This document shows, in pieces, positions 13,899-20,416 of a stretch of DNA of 20,416 nucleotides; positions within the stretch are counted from its first letter, which is position 1, and each line of letters begins with the position of its first letter. Position numbers and translations under genes: made by a program. Source of the DNA: JBNKLG01 sp050292235 (lineage in GTDB: Bacteria; Pseudomonadota; Gammaproteobacteria; Chromatiales; Chromatiaceae); assembly GCA_050292235.1 (NCBI GenBank), contig JBNKLG010000047.1, forward strand, positions 1 through 20,416. Reading direction: 5' to 3'. The notes under the pieces are model-generated. The model worked only from the letters and a program-made list of their open reading frames with translations. It was not told the DNA's origin and did no database searches.

Positions 13899-14807
13899 AT
13901 GTGGTTTAAAAATCTCCATCTCTACACCCTATCTGCCCCCGTCGACCTTGACGCCGAGGCTTTGGATCAGGTCCTGCGTCAGGCGGCCTTTCGTCCTTGT
14001 GGTTCTCTGGAAGCCCAGACACTGGGTTGGACACCGCCCTTAGGTGAGGCGGGCCAACTGCTGACCCATGGGGCGCAGAAAGCCATTATGATCTGTGCCC
14101 AACGCCAGGAGCGCCTGCTGCCCGCTGCCGTGGTAGCTGAGGCGGTGGAAGAAAAGGTGGGTGAGATCCAGGTAAAAGAGGGGCGTCAGGTCCGGCGCAA
14201 AGAGCGTTTGCAGATTCGCGATGAGATGGTGCATCAACTGTTGCCCAAGGCCTTTACCCGTAACAGCCGCACCTATGCCTACATCGATGACCAAAACAGT
14301 TGGATTCTCATTGACAGCGCCAGCACCAAGCGGGCCGAAGAGCTGTTGCAGCTGTTGCGCCAGACCCTGGGCAGCCTCAAGGTCAAACCTTTGCAGGTCA
14401 AACGTCCCCCGGCGGATGTGATGACGAGTTGGCTCAATAGCGTACCGCCAGATGGTTTTGAGTTGATGGATGAGTGCGAATTGCGCGAGCCCAGCGAAGA
14501 GGGTGGTGTGGTGCGTTGTCGTCGTCAGGTATTGGATGGGGAAGAGATTCAGGCCCATCTGACTGCAGGCAAAATGGTGACCCGCCTGGCTTTGAGCTGG
14601 CGCGAACGGCTCAGTCTGGTGTTGGGCGACGATCTGGTGTTGCGCCGGATTCGTTTTTTGGAGGTGCTGCAGGATGAAGTGGCGAATGCCGATGATGAGG
14701 ATGAGGTCAGCCGCTTCGATACCGAATTCAGTCTGATGTCGTTGGAGTTCGCGGCCTTCATTCCGCAATTACTCACGGCCTTTGGTGGATTGGACCGGGA
14801 GGATTGA
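13899..14807 (+). CDS. rdgC: Recombination-associated protein RdgC
   Basis: RdgC is a ring-shaped, non-specific DNA-binding protein that limits RecA activity. The 302-aa length and the start MWFKNLHLYTLSAPVDLD match the family (E. coli 303 aa). Other family regions seen are FRPCGSLEAQTLGWTPPLG, the basic stretch EGRQVRRKERLQIRDE, YAYIDDQNSWILIDSAS and the late acidic segment ADDEDEVSRFDTEFSLMSLE. The ATG at 13899 is chosen on family alignment; an in-frame GTG at 13857 lies inside the probable promoter. No strong ribosome site precedes it. The gene ends two bases before aroC, so the two are likely co-transcribed. Confidence 0.94.
   Translation: MWFKNLHLYTLSAPVDLDAEALDQVLRQAAFRPCGSLEAQTLGWTPPLGEAGQLLTHGAQKAIMICAQRQERLLPAAVVAEAVEEKVGEIQVKEGRQVRRKERLQIRDEMVHQLLPKAFTRNSRTYAYIDDQNSWILIDSASTKRAEELLQLLRQTLGSLKVKPLQVKRPPADVMTSWLNSVPPDGFELMDECELREPSEEGGVVRCRRQVLDGEEIQAHLTAGKMVTRLALSWRERLSLVLGDDLVLRRIRFLEVLQDEVANADDEDEVSRFDTEFSLMSLEFAAFIPQLLTAFGGLDRED
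14798..14802 (+). promoter_or_regulatory. Shine-Dalgarno GGAGG for aroC
   Basis: A near-perfect GGAGG lies inside the 3' end of rdgC, seven bases before the ATG at 14810. It decides that ATG over the in-frame TTG at 14804. Confidence 0.7.
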
Positions 14808-14809
14808 CC

Positions 14810-15904
14810 ATGTCAGGTAATAGCTTTGGCAAGCTGTTTTGCGTGACCTCATTTGGCGAAAGCCATGGTCCCGCCATCGGCTGTGTGGTGGATGGCTGTC
14901 CGCCGGGACTGGCATTGACTGAGGCGGATTTGCAGCAGGATCTGGATCGACGCAAGCCGGGCACCTCGCGCCACACCACCCAGCGTCGCGAGCCGGATCA
15001 GGTACGTATTCTGTCCGGCGTTTTTGAGGGCCGTACCACGGGTACTCCCATCGGTCTGCTGATCGAAAATACCGACCAGCGTTCCAAAGATTATGGCAAC
15101 ATTGCCCGCCAGTTCCGCCCCGGTCATGCCGATTACACATACACCCAGAAGTACGGCTTGCGCGACTATCGCGGTGGGGGGCGTTCATCAGCGCGGGAGA
15201 CTGCCATGCGGGTGGCTGCCGGTGCCATCGCCAAGAAATGGCTGGCCCAGATGGGAATTCGAATCCGGGGCCACCTCTCGGCCCTGGGGTCGTATCGGCC
15301 TGCGGGTTTTGACTGGGATGTGGTAGAGCAAAATCCCTTTTTCTGGCCCGATGCCGCTCAGGTGCCAGAGTTGGACACCTATATGGACGCCCTGCGGAAA
15401 GAGGGCAATTCCGTGGGTGCCGAGGTGCGGGTGGTGGCCGAAGGGGTGCCGCCGGGTCTGGGAGAGCCCATTTTCGACCGTCTGGATGCTGACATTGCCC
15501 ATGCCCTCATGAGCATTAATGCGGTGAAAGGCGTTGAAATCGGGGATGGCTTCGAGGTCGTCAGCCAGAAAGGTACCGAGCATCGGGATGAGATGAACCC
15601 GGAGGGTTTTCTCAGTAATCATGCCGGAGGTATTCTCGGTGGCATCTCCAGCGGTCAGGCCGTCATCGCCCGCATGGCTTTGAAGCCCACCTCCAGCCTG
15701 CGTTTGCCGGGGCAATCGGTGGATATCGAGGGTAATCCCGTTAGCGTGGTGACCGAGGGGCGGCACGACCCCTGTGTCGGCATTCGGGCTACGCCCATTG
15801 CTGAGGCCATGTTAGCCATTGTTCTCATGGATCATCTGCTGCGCCATCGGGCCCAGAATGCCGATGTCTGCCGTCAGACACCAGTGATTCCTGCGGGAGC
15901 TTGA
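14810..15904 (+). CDS. aroC: Chorismate synthase AroC
   Basis: AroC converts 5-enolpyruvylshikimate-3-phosphate to chorismate, the last shared step of aromatic biosynthesis, using reduced FMN. The 364-aa length fits the family. Signatures visible in order are SFGESHG (H19), TSRHTTQRREPDQVRILSG, the core RPGHADYTY with RGGGRSSARETAMRVAAGAIAKK, then NHAGGILGGISSGQ, and the late RHDPCVGIRATPIAEAM. The start is fixed by GGAGG at 14798-14802. The gene directly follows rdgC and is followed, 40 bases later, by an MFS transporter on the same strand. No terminator is evident between them. Confidence 0.98.
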   Translation: MSGNSFGKLFCVTSFGESHGPAIGCVVDGCPPGLALTEADLQQDLDRRKPGTSRHTTQRREPDQVRILSGVFEGRTTGTPIGLLIENTDQRSKDYGNIARQFRPGHADYTYTQKYGLRDYRGGGRSSARETAMRVAAGAIAKKWLAQMGIRIRGHLSALGSYRPAGFDWDVVEQNPFFWPDAAQVPELDTYMDALRKEGNSVGAEVRVVAEGVPPGLGEPIFDRLDADIAHALMSINAVKGVEIGDGFEVVSQKGTEHRDEMNPEGFLSNHAGGILGGISSGQAVIARMALKPTSSLRLPGQSVDIEGNPVSVVTEGRHDPCVGIRATPIAEAMLAIVLMDHLLRHRAQNADVCRQTPVIPAGA

Positions 15905-15944
15905 ATCGGGCGTGGTCATGTCTGAAGTGATGGCCTGAGCTTTC

Positions 15945-17081
15945 GTGCCTTACTGGCGCCTGTCCGGCTTCTATTTTTTCTACTTTGGCGCTCTTGGAGT
16001 GCTGGTCCCCTTTTGGGGCCTCTACCTTAAACAGCTGGGGTATGGGCCGTTGGCCATTGGGGAGTTGATGGCCATTCCCATGGCCACCAAGATCGTTGCC
16101 CCTTTTATCTGGGGCTGGCTGGGGGATCACCTGGGTCATCGCATGTGGATTGTGCGGGTCGGCAGCCTGTTGACGGCCCTGACTTTTGTGGGCGTTTTCT
16201 TCTATACCCAATACCTCCCTCTGGCACTGACCATGGTGTTGTTCAGCTTTTTCTGGAATGCGGTACTGCCCCAGTTTGAGGTGGTGACCCTGCGCTATCT
16301 GGGCTCGGGTGCTGCTCGCTATGCCCATGTGCGCCTCTGGGGTTCGGTGGGTTTCATCCTGGCGGTAATGCTCCTGGGCAGATTGGTGGATACGAAGGGT
16401 GCCTGGATCATCCTGCCGGTGCTGTTTGGCATCTATGTGGCACTTTGGCTCTCTTCCCTGGTTGTAACCGATCCCGATCCCCAGCCCCACCCTCTGGATC
16501 AAAGCCATATTCTGGAGGTGCTACGTCAGCCCCAGGTGGTCGCCTTTGTCCTGGGTTGTTTCCTGATGCAGGCCGGACATGGTCCCTATTACGCCTTCTA
16601 TTCCATCCTTATGGAGCAGATCGGCTTCACTAAAACGCTGATTGGTGGTCTATGGGCCTTGGGGGTTATTGCTGAAGTCCTGGTGTTCTTGGTCATGCAC
16701 CGATTGCTGGGTCGCTACGGGGCGCGTCAGGTGTTGATCACGAGCTTTTTGCTGGCCGCATTGCGCTGGCTGTTGGTGGCCCTGTTTCCCCGGCAGCTTT
16801 TGCTGATGCTGTTGGCCCAGCTCTTCCATGCGGCGACTTTTGGCGCCTTTCACGCGGCGGCCATCAGCTTTGTCGATCAGCATTTCATTGGTCGTCACCA
16901 GGGACGGGGGCAGGCGTTATACAGCAGTCTCAGCTTTGGGGCGGGTGGGGCCGTAGGCAGCCTGGTTTCCGGTATGTTGTGGGAGCCCCTGGGACCCACG
17001 AATACTTTTCTGTTGGCGGCGGCGGTCTCTTTGTTGGCTGCTGCCATTGCTTGGGCATGGATTGAGAGCGATAAGGCTTAA
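15945..17081 (+). CDS. MFS transporter, HcaT/nucleoside-symporter-like (MFS_1-like) group
   Basis: This encodes a 378-aa, strongly hydrophobic protein with about 12 predicted membrane segments. The N-terminus (PYWRLSGFYFFYFGALGVLVPFW) and the loop GWLGDHLGHR between segments 2 and 3 fit the MFS group that includes HcaT-like permeases. A longer hydrophilic loop (VVTDPDPQPHPLDQSH) marks the midpoint, as usual. The substrate cannot be told from sequence. The start is a GTG at 15945; an in-frame stop nine bases upstream rules out a longer protein. It sits after aroC and converges on a cytochrome c gene, leaving five bases between stops. A link to aromatic compound transport is only suggested by the aroC neighbour and is weak. 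Confidence 0.85.
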   Translation: MPYWRLSGFYFFYFGALGVLVPFWGLYLKQLGYGPLAIGELMAIPMATKIVAPFIWGWLGDHLGHRMWIVRVGSLLTALTFVGVFFYTQYLPLALTMVLFSFFWNAVLPQFEVVTLRYLGSGAARYAHVRLWGSVGFILAVMLLGRLVDTKGAWIILPVLFGIYVALWLSSLVVTDPDPQPHPLDQSHILEVLRQPQVVAFVLGCFLMQAGHGPYYAFYSILMEQIGFTKTLIGGLWALGVIAEVLVFLVMHRLLGRYGARQVLITSFLLAALRWLLVALFPRQLLLMLLAQLFHAATFGAFHAAAISFVDQHFIGRHQGRGQALYSSLSFGAGGAVGSLVSGMLWEPLGPTNTFLLAAAVSLLAAAIAWAWIESDKA

Positions 17082-17086
17082 GGCAC

Positions 17087-17836
17087 TCAGGGTGAGGATG
17101 GCGGGCTGTAAGGGCCGATATTTTGCTGAAAGTGATCATAGCGGAAATTCGGAAAATCCGGATTGCGCCAACCCGTGGCGGCGATTTTCTTTTTGGGGGG
17201 GGAAAGGCGTGAGGCATAGTCCAGTATCAGGAGCATATCTCCTGAGCTGATGTTCTGGATCTGTTCAACCATTCTGGGATCGGCATTACGGCGTTTACCA
17301 AGGCGAATCCATTCAAACTGACGTCGTAGATATTGGAAATGCTGGCCATGCAGGGCGGGGATGTGGAATTCGGCGTTGCCTTCCCCGTTATCGGCATGGC
17401 ATTCGGCGCACTCTGCCTCGTATAGGGTTTGCCCCCTTCCAGGCTCAAGGCCAGGGCCTTTGCCGTTGCTGGGATTCATGGGCAGTTGCGAGATGTAGGT
17501 GGTAATGTCAGCAATGGCCTGGGCAGTGGGAAGGACACGCTGATCAGCAAAGGGCAGCATGATGGGGTTGTCTCTGTTACCAGCACGGAAATCGGCCAGT
17601 TGTTTGATCAATACGGTGGGCAGTTGTCCTGCGATCTGGGGGTAACTGCCGCTGGGATTTCCCCAGCCTTCTGGACCGTGACAGGCGGTGCAGAGTTGGT
17701 AAAGTTGCTGACCTTTGGCGGGATCCCCTTTGAGGTGGATGGCCTGCTCGTATTCCATTGTCTCATGGGCCTCTAGTGAGGCACTGCCAATGACGGTGGT
17801 GAAAAACAGACTGAAGGCGATTTTGAGTCGAAACAT
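17087..17836 (-). CDS. Periplasmic diheme cytochrome c (c4/c553-like)
   Basis: This reads as a 249-aa precursor. Residues 1-23 (MFRLKIAFSLFFTTVIGSASLEA) form a Sec signal peptide, with likely cleavage before HETMEYE. Two class I cytochrome c domains follow, with heme sites CTACH (49-53) and CAECH (143-147). Distal Met candidates are M93 (NPIMLPFA) and M189 or M201. The first domain has the c4-type HGPEGWGNPSGSYPQIAGQ stretch. About 38 residues follow the second domain (a KKK-containing, Pro-rich tail), which is longer than typical. The start at 17836 has AAAGGA five bases upstream; an earlier in-frame ATG at 17878 would place 14 extra residues before the signal peptide. The role is electron transfer in the periplasm; partners are not visible here. 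Confidence 0.92.
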   Translation of the reverse strand: MFRLKIAFSLFFTTVIGSASLEAHETMEYEQAIHLKGDPAKGQQLYQLCTACHGPEGWGNPSGSYPQIAGQLPTVLIKQLADFRAGNRDNPIMLPFADQRVLPTAQAIADITTYISQLPMNPSNGKGPGLEPGRGQTLYEAECAECHADNGEGNAEFHIPALHGQHFQYLRRQFEWIRLGKRRNADPRMVEQIQNISSGDMLLILDYASRLSPPKKKIAATGWRNPDFPNFRYDHFQQNIGPYSPPSSP

Positions 17837-17947
17837 GGCAATCCTTTTTACGACTGTGGGCACATCTTGGCCCGTCAATGGGAGTTTGATCGGTTTAGTT
17901 GAGATGGTCGCACCGATTTACAAACCATTTTTTGGCCTACCTTGAGG

Positions 17948-17953
17948 TATGAT
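17948..17953 (+). promoter_or_regulatory. Candidate -10 element upstream of leuC
   Basis: TATGAT matches five of six bases of the -10 consensus and lies 38 bases before the leuC ATG, in the gap between leuC and the divergent cytochrome gene. No good -35 is seen at 16-18 bases. No leucine-rich leader peptide or attenuator was recognised. Confidence 0.3.
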
Positions 17954-17991
17954 GGTCGTTTGCGTCAATAATTTGTTTTGTGGGTGAATGC

Positions 17992-19395
17992 ATGAGTGCG
18001 AAAACGCTGTACGACAAGCTCTGGGAGAGCCATTTGGTGCGGGAGGAGGCGGATGGTACCGCTCTGCTCTACATCGATCGGCATCTGCTGCATGAGGTGA
18101 CCTCGCCCCAGGCCTTCGAAGGGCTACGTCTGGCCGGTCGTCAACTCTGGCGGACCGCAGCCAATCTGGCGGTGCCGGATCATAACGTACCGACCACCGA
18201 CCGCAGTGTGGGCATCAGCGATCCGGTCTCCCGGCTTCAGGTAGAGACCCTGGATGAGAACTGTGATCACTTCGGGATCACCGAGTTCCCTATGGGGGAT
18301 CCACGCCAGGGGGTGGTGCATGTGATGGGACCGGAGCAGGGTGCGACGCTGCCGGGTATGACCGTCGTCTGTGGTGATTCCCATACTTCGACCCATGGTG
18401 CCTTTGGCGCGTTGGCTCATGGTATTGGCACTTCTGAGGTTGAACATGTGCTCGCGACCCAGTGCCTGATCCAAAAGAAATCCAAGTCCATGCAGCTGTT
18501 GGTGAACGGCGTTTTGGGTCAGGGCGTGACGGCGAAGGATCTGATTCTGGCCATCATCGGCCGATTGGGTACGGCGGGTGGTACCGGCTACGCCATCGAA
18601 TTTGCGGGTGAGGCGGTTCGTGCATTGAGCATGGAAGGCCGCATGACCCTTTGTAATATGGCGATTGAGGCTGGCGCGCGTGCGGGCTTTGTAGCGGTGG
18701 ATGAGAAGACCATCGATTACGTCAAGGGTCGCCCCTACGCCCCCAGGCCTGAGCATTGGGATCAGGCTGTGACCTATTGGCAGACGCTGCATTCGGACCC
18801 TGGGGCGAGCTTCGATCAGGTTGTCGAGATGGATGCCGGGGAGATTCAACCCCAGGTCACCTGGGGCACCTCGCCGGAGATGGTGCTGCCGGTGACTGCC
18901 GCGGTGCCGGATCCGGAGGCAGAGAGCGATGCGGTGAAGGCTGATGGTATGCGCCGGGCGCTGACTTATATGGGACTTGAGGCGGGTATGGCTTTGCAGG
19001 AGGTCTTCGTCGATAAGGTCTTTATTGGTTCCTGTACCAATTCCCGTATCGAGGATTTGCGGGCAGCGGCGGCGATCGCCAAGGGGCGCAAGGTTGCCGA
19101 TAATGTGAAGCTGGCGCTGGTGGTGCCAGGCTCCGGTCTGGTGAAGGCTCAGGCCGAGGAAGAGGGGCTGGATTGCCTCTTTACCGAAGCGGGTTTTGAG
19201 TGGCGTGAGCCGGGTTGCTCCATGTGTCTGGCCATGAATGCAGATCGGTTGTCACCGGGAGAGCGTTGCGCCTCCACCTCCAACCGCAATTTCGAGGGCC
19301 GACAGGGGCAGGGTGGCCGGACTCATCTGGTCAGCCCGGCTATGGCAGCTGCGGCGGCCATTGCCGGCCACTTTGTCGACGTGCGGGAGTTTTGA
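17992..19395 (+). CDS. leuC: 3-isopropylmalate dehydratase large subunit LeuC
   Basis: LeuC with LeuD isomerises 2-isopropylmalate to 3-isopropylmalate in leucine biosynthesis, using a [4Fe-4S] cluster. The 467-aa length matches the family (E. coli 466). The cluster ligands are C348 (IGSCTNSR), C409 and C412 (PGCSMC). Other aconitase-family stretches present are ALLYIDRHLLHEVTSPQAFE, VCGDSHTSTHGAFGALAHGIG, and the late NRNFEGRQG. The ATG at 17992 is preferred over the upstream GTG at 17980 because MSAKTLYDKLWESHLV is the family start and GGGTGA lies upstream. It leads the leuC-leuD-leuB operon, with three bases to leuD. Confidence 0.98.
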   Translation: MSAKTLYDKLWESHLVREEADGTALLYIDRHLLHEVTSPQAFEGLRLAGRQLWRTAANLAVPDHNVPTTDRSVGISDPVSRLQVETLDENCDHFGITEFPMGDPRQGVVHVMGPEQGATLPGMTVVCGDSHTSTHGAFGALAHGIGTSEVEHVLATQCLIQKKSKSMQLLVNGVLGQGVTAKDLILAIIGRLGTAGGTGYAIEFAGEAVRALSMEGRMTLCNMAIEAGARAGFVAVDEKTIDYVKGRPYAPRPEHWDQAVTYWQTLHSDPGASFDQVVEMDAGEIQPQVTWGTSPEMVLPVTAAVPDPEAESDAVKADGMRRALTYMGLEAGMALQEVFVDKVFIGSCTNSRIEDLRAAAAIAKGRKVADNVKLALVVPGSGLVKAQAEEEGLDCLFTEAGFEWREPGCSMCLAMNADRLSPGERCASTSNRNFEGRQGQGGRTHLVSPAMAAAAAIAGHFVDVREF

Positions 19396-19398
19396 TCC

Positions 19399-20043
19399 AT
19401 GAAAAAGTTTGAGACCTTTACCGGCGTCGTCTGTCCTCTGGATCGCTCCAATGTGGATACGGATGCCATCATTCCCAAGCAGTTTTTGAAGTCCATCAAG
19501 CGGAGCGGTTTCGGCCCCAATTTGTTTGATGAGTGGCGCTATCTGGATCAGGGTGAGCCTGGCAAAGAGAACAGTGGTCGTCCCATCAATCCCGATTTCG
19601 TGCTCAATGATCCCCGCTATGGGGGTGCCCAGTTGTTGTTGGCGCGGGAAAATTTCGGCTGCGGCTCCTCCCGAGAGCATGCTCCCTGGGCGCTGGAAGA
19701 TTATGGTTTTCGGGTGATTATCGCCCCCAGCTTTGCCGATATCTTCTTTAATAACTGTTTCAAAAACGGTCTTCTGCCCATCGTGTTAAGTGAGGCGGTG
19801 GTCGATGGATTCTTTGCCAAGGCGCAGCAGGAGCAGGCATTACAAATCCGTGTCGATCTGGCGACTCAACAACTGACCCTGGCCGATGGCGAACAAATCG
19901 AGTTTGAGGTGGATCCCTTCCGTAAGCACTGTCTGCTGGAAGGGCTGGATGATATTGGCCTAACCTTGCAGCATGTAGACGATATCCGTGCCTATGAGGC
20001 AGATTGCCAGCAGAAGGCTCCTTGGCTCTTTTATGAATCATGA
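19399..20043 (+). CDS. leuD: 3-isopropylmalate dehydratase small subunit LeuD
   Basis: LeuD is the small (swivel) subunit of isopropylmalate isomerase and pairs with LeuC. The protein is 214 aa, a normal bacterial length of the long type. Signature stretches are the start MKKFETFTGVVCPLDRSNVDTD, then IIPKQFLKSIKRSGFG, LLARENFGCGSSREHAPWAL and APSFADIFFNNCFKNGLLPI. The ATG follows leuC by three bases and has a GGGAG stretch nine bases upstream within the leuC end. Co-translation with leuC is expected. Confidence 0.98.
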   Translation: MKKFETFTGVVCPLDRSNVDTDAIIPKQFLKSIKRSGFGPNLFDEWRYLDQGEPGKENSGRPINPDFVLNDPRYGGAQLLLARENFGCGSSREHAPWALEDYGFRVIIAPSFADIFFNNCFKNGLLPIVLSEAVVDGFFAKAQQEQALQIRVDLATQQLTLADGEQIEFEVDPFRKHCLLEGLDDIGLTLQHVDDIRAYEADCQQKAPWLFYES

Positions 20044-20064
20044 TTTGGATATTTTTTGGATTGA

Positions 20065-20416
20065 ATGAGTATGAGTAAAACGGTTTTGATTCTGCCGGGT
20101 GACGGCATTGGTGGTGAGATTGTCAATGAGGCGGTAAAGGTGTTGGCAGTGCTGCGCGACCAGCATGGTCTGGATGTGGATATGGATGAGGCCCTGATCG
20201 GTGGGGCCGCCATTGATGCCACTGGAGGTCCTCTGCCGGAAGCGACCCTGAACCTGGCTCGCGAGGCCGATGCGGTATTGTTGGGCGCAGTCGGTGGGAC
20301 CAAATGGGAGTCGCTGGACATTTCTATCCGTCCGGAAAAGGGGCTGTTGGGCCTGCGGGCTGGTTTGGGGCTGTTCTCGAATCTGCGTCCCGCCATTCTC
20401 TATCCACAGTTGGCCG
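20065..20416 (+). CDS. leuB: 3-isopropylmalate dehydrogenase LeuB, N-terminal part (cut by window end)
   Basis: LeuB oxidatively decarboxylates 3-isopropylmalate with NAD+. The 117 complete codons show the start KTVLILPGDGIGGEIV, GGAAIDATGGPLPEATL, DAVLLGAVGGTKWE and the substrate-binding stretch RPEKGLLGLRAGLGLFSNLRPA. The usual GDGIGPE reads GDGIGGE here (Gly17). Two in-frame ATGs (20065 and 20071, each followed by AGT) are candidates; GGA at 20058-20060 lies 4 or 10 bases before them, and family members usually begin at the second (MSKT). Twenty-one bases separate it from leuD, completing a leuCDB operon. The 3' end is beyond the window. Confidence 0.95.
   Translation, partial: MSMSKTVLILPGDGIGGEIVNEAVKVLAVLRDQHGLDVDMDEALIGGAAIDATGGPLPEATLNLAREADAVLLGAVGGTKWESLDISIRPEKGLLGLRAGLGLFSNLRPAILYPQLA

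Noticed and set aside
17879..17991. Leucine attenuator or leader peptide upstream of leuC
   Set aside because: No short reading frame with a run of Leu codons and no terminator/antiterminator pair could be found.

Overview
The window reads as a chromosomal segment of a gammaproteobacterium. The evidence is the zipA-ligA pair (zipA is confined to gammaproteobacteria), rdgC, a long serB with two ACT-like regions, a split leuC-leuD-leuB operon and a periplasmic diheme cytochrome c. The genus cannot be settled from the sequence; a respiring, possibly sulfur-oxidising or related environmental lineage is only a guess. Coding density is high. No rRNA, tRNA, CRISPR array, insertion sequence or phage gene was seen.

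Layout. 1-2989: the 3' part of zipA (division) followed one base later by ligA (NAD-dependent DNA ligase, with an unusual insertion). 3063-9649: three consecutive + strand signalling genes. The first is a PAS-GGDEF-EAL protein with altered cyclase residues. The second is a GAF-histidine kinase-receiver hybrid. The third, overlapping the second by one base, is a receiver-PAS-GGDEF-EAL protein ending in a probable CZB zinc-binding domain. The last two genes look more AT-rich than their surroundings. 9793-11010: serB. 11018-11565: two small minus-strand genes of unknown function, separated by a stretch that can form two competing hairpins. 11640-13044: a Memo-family gene overlapping an AMMECR1-family gene, two of the three parts of the 'AmmeMemoRadiSam' set. 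13033-13782 (minus): a membrane-anchored GYF-like/pentapeptide-repeat protein. 13899-17081: rdgC, aroC and an MFS transporter in tandem. 17087-17836 (minus): a diheme cytochrome c. 17992-20416: leuC, leuD and the start of leuB, cut by the window end.

How the genes work together. Housekeeping and biosynthesis (division, DNA ligation, serine, chorismate, leucine) surround a c-di-GMP block. In that block the kinase would sense a small molecule or redox state through its GAF domain and probably pass phosphate to the receiver of the next gene. That protein retains the key residues for both making and degrading c-di-GMP, and its CZB tail could add zinc or oxidant sensing. The Memo/AMMECR1 pair is a second place where the biology is unresolved: the families are widespread but their bacterial function is not established, and the radical SAM partner is not in this window.
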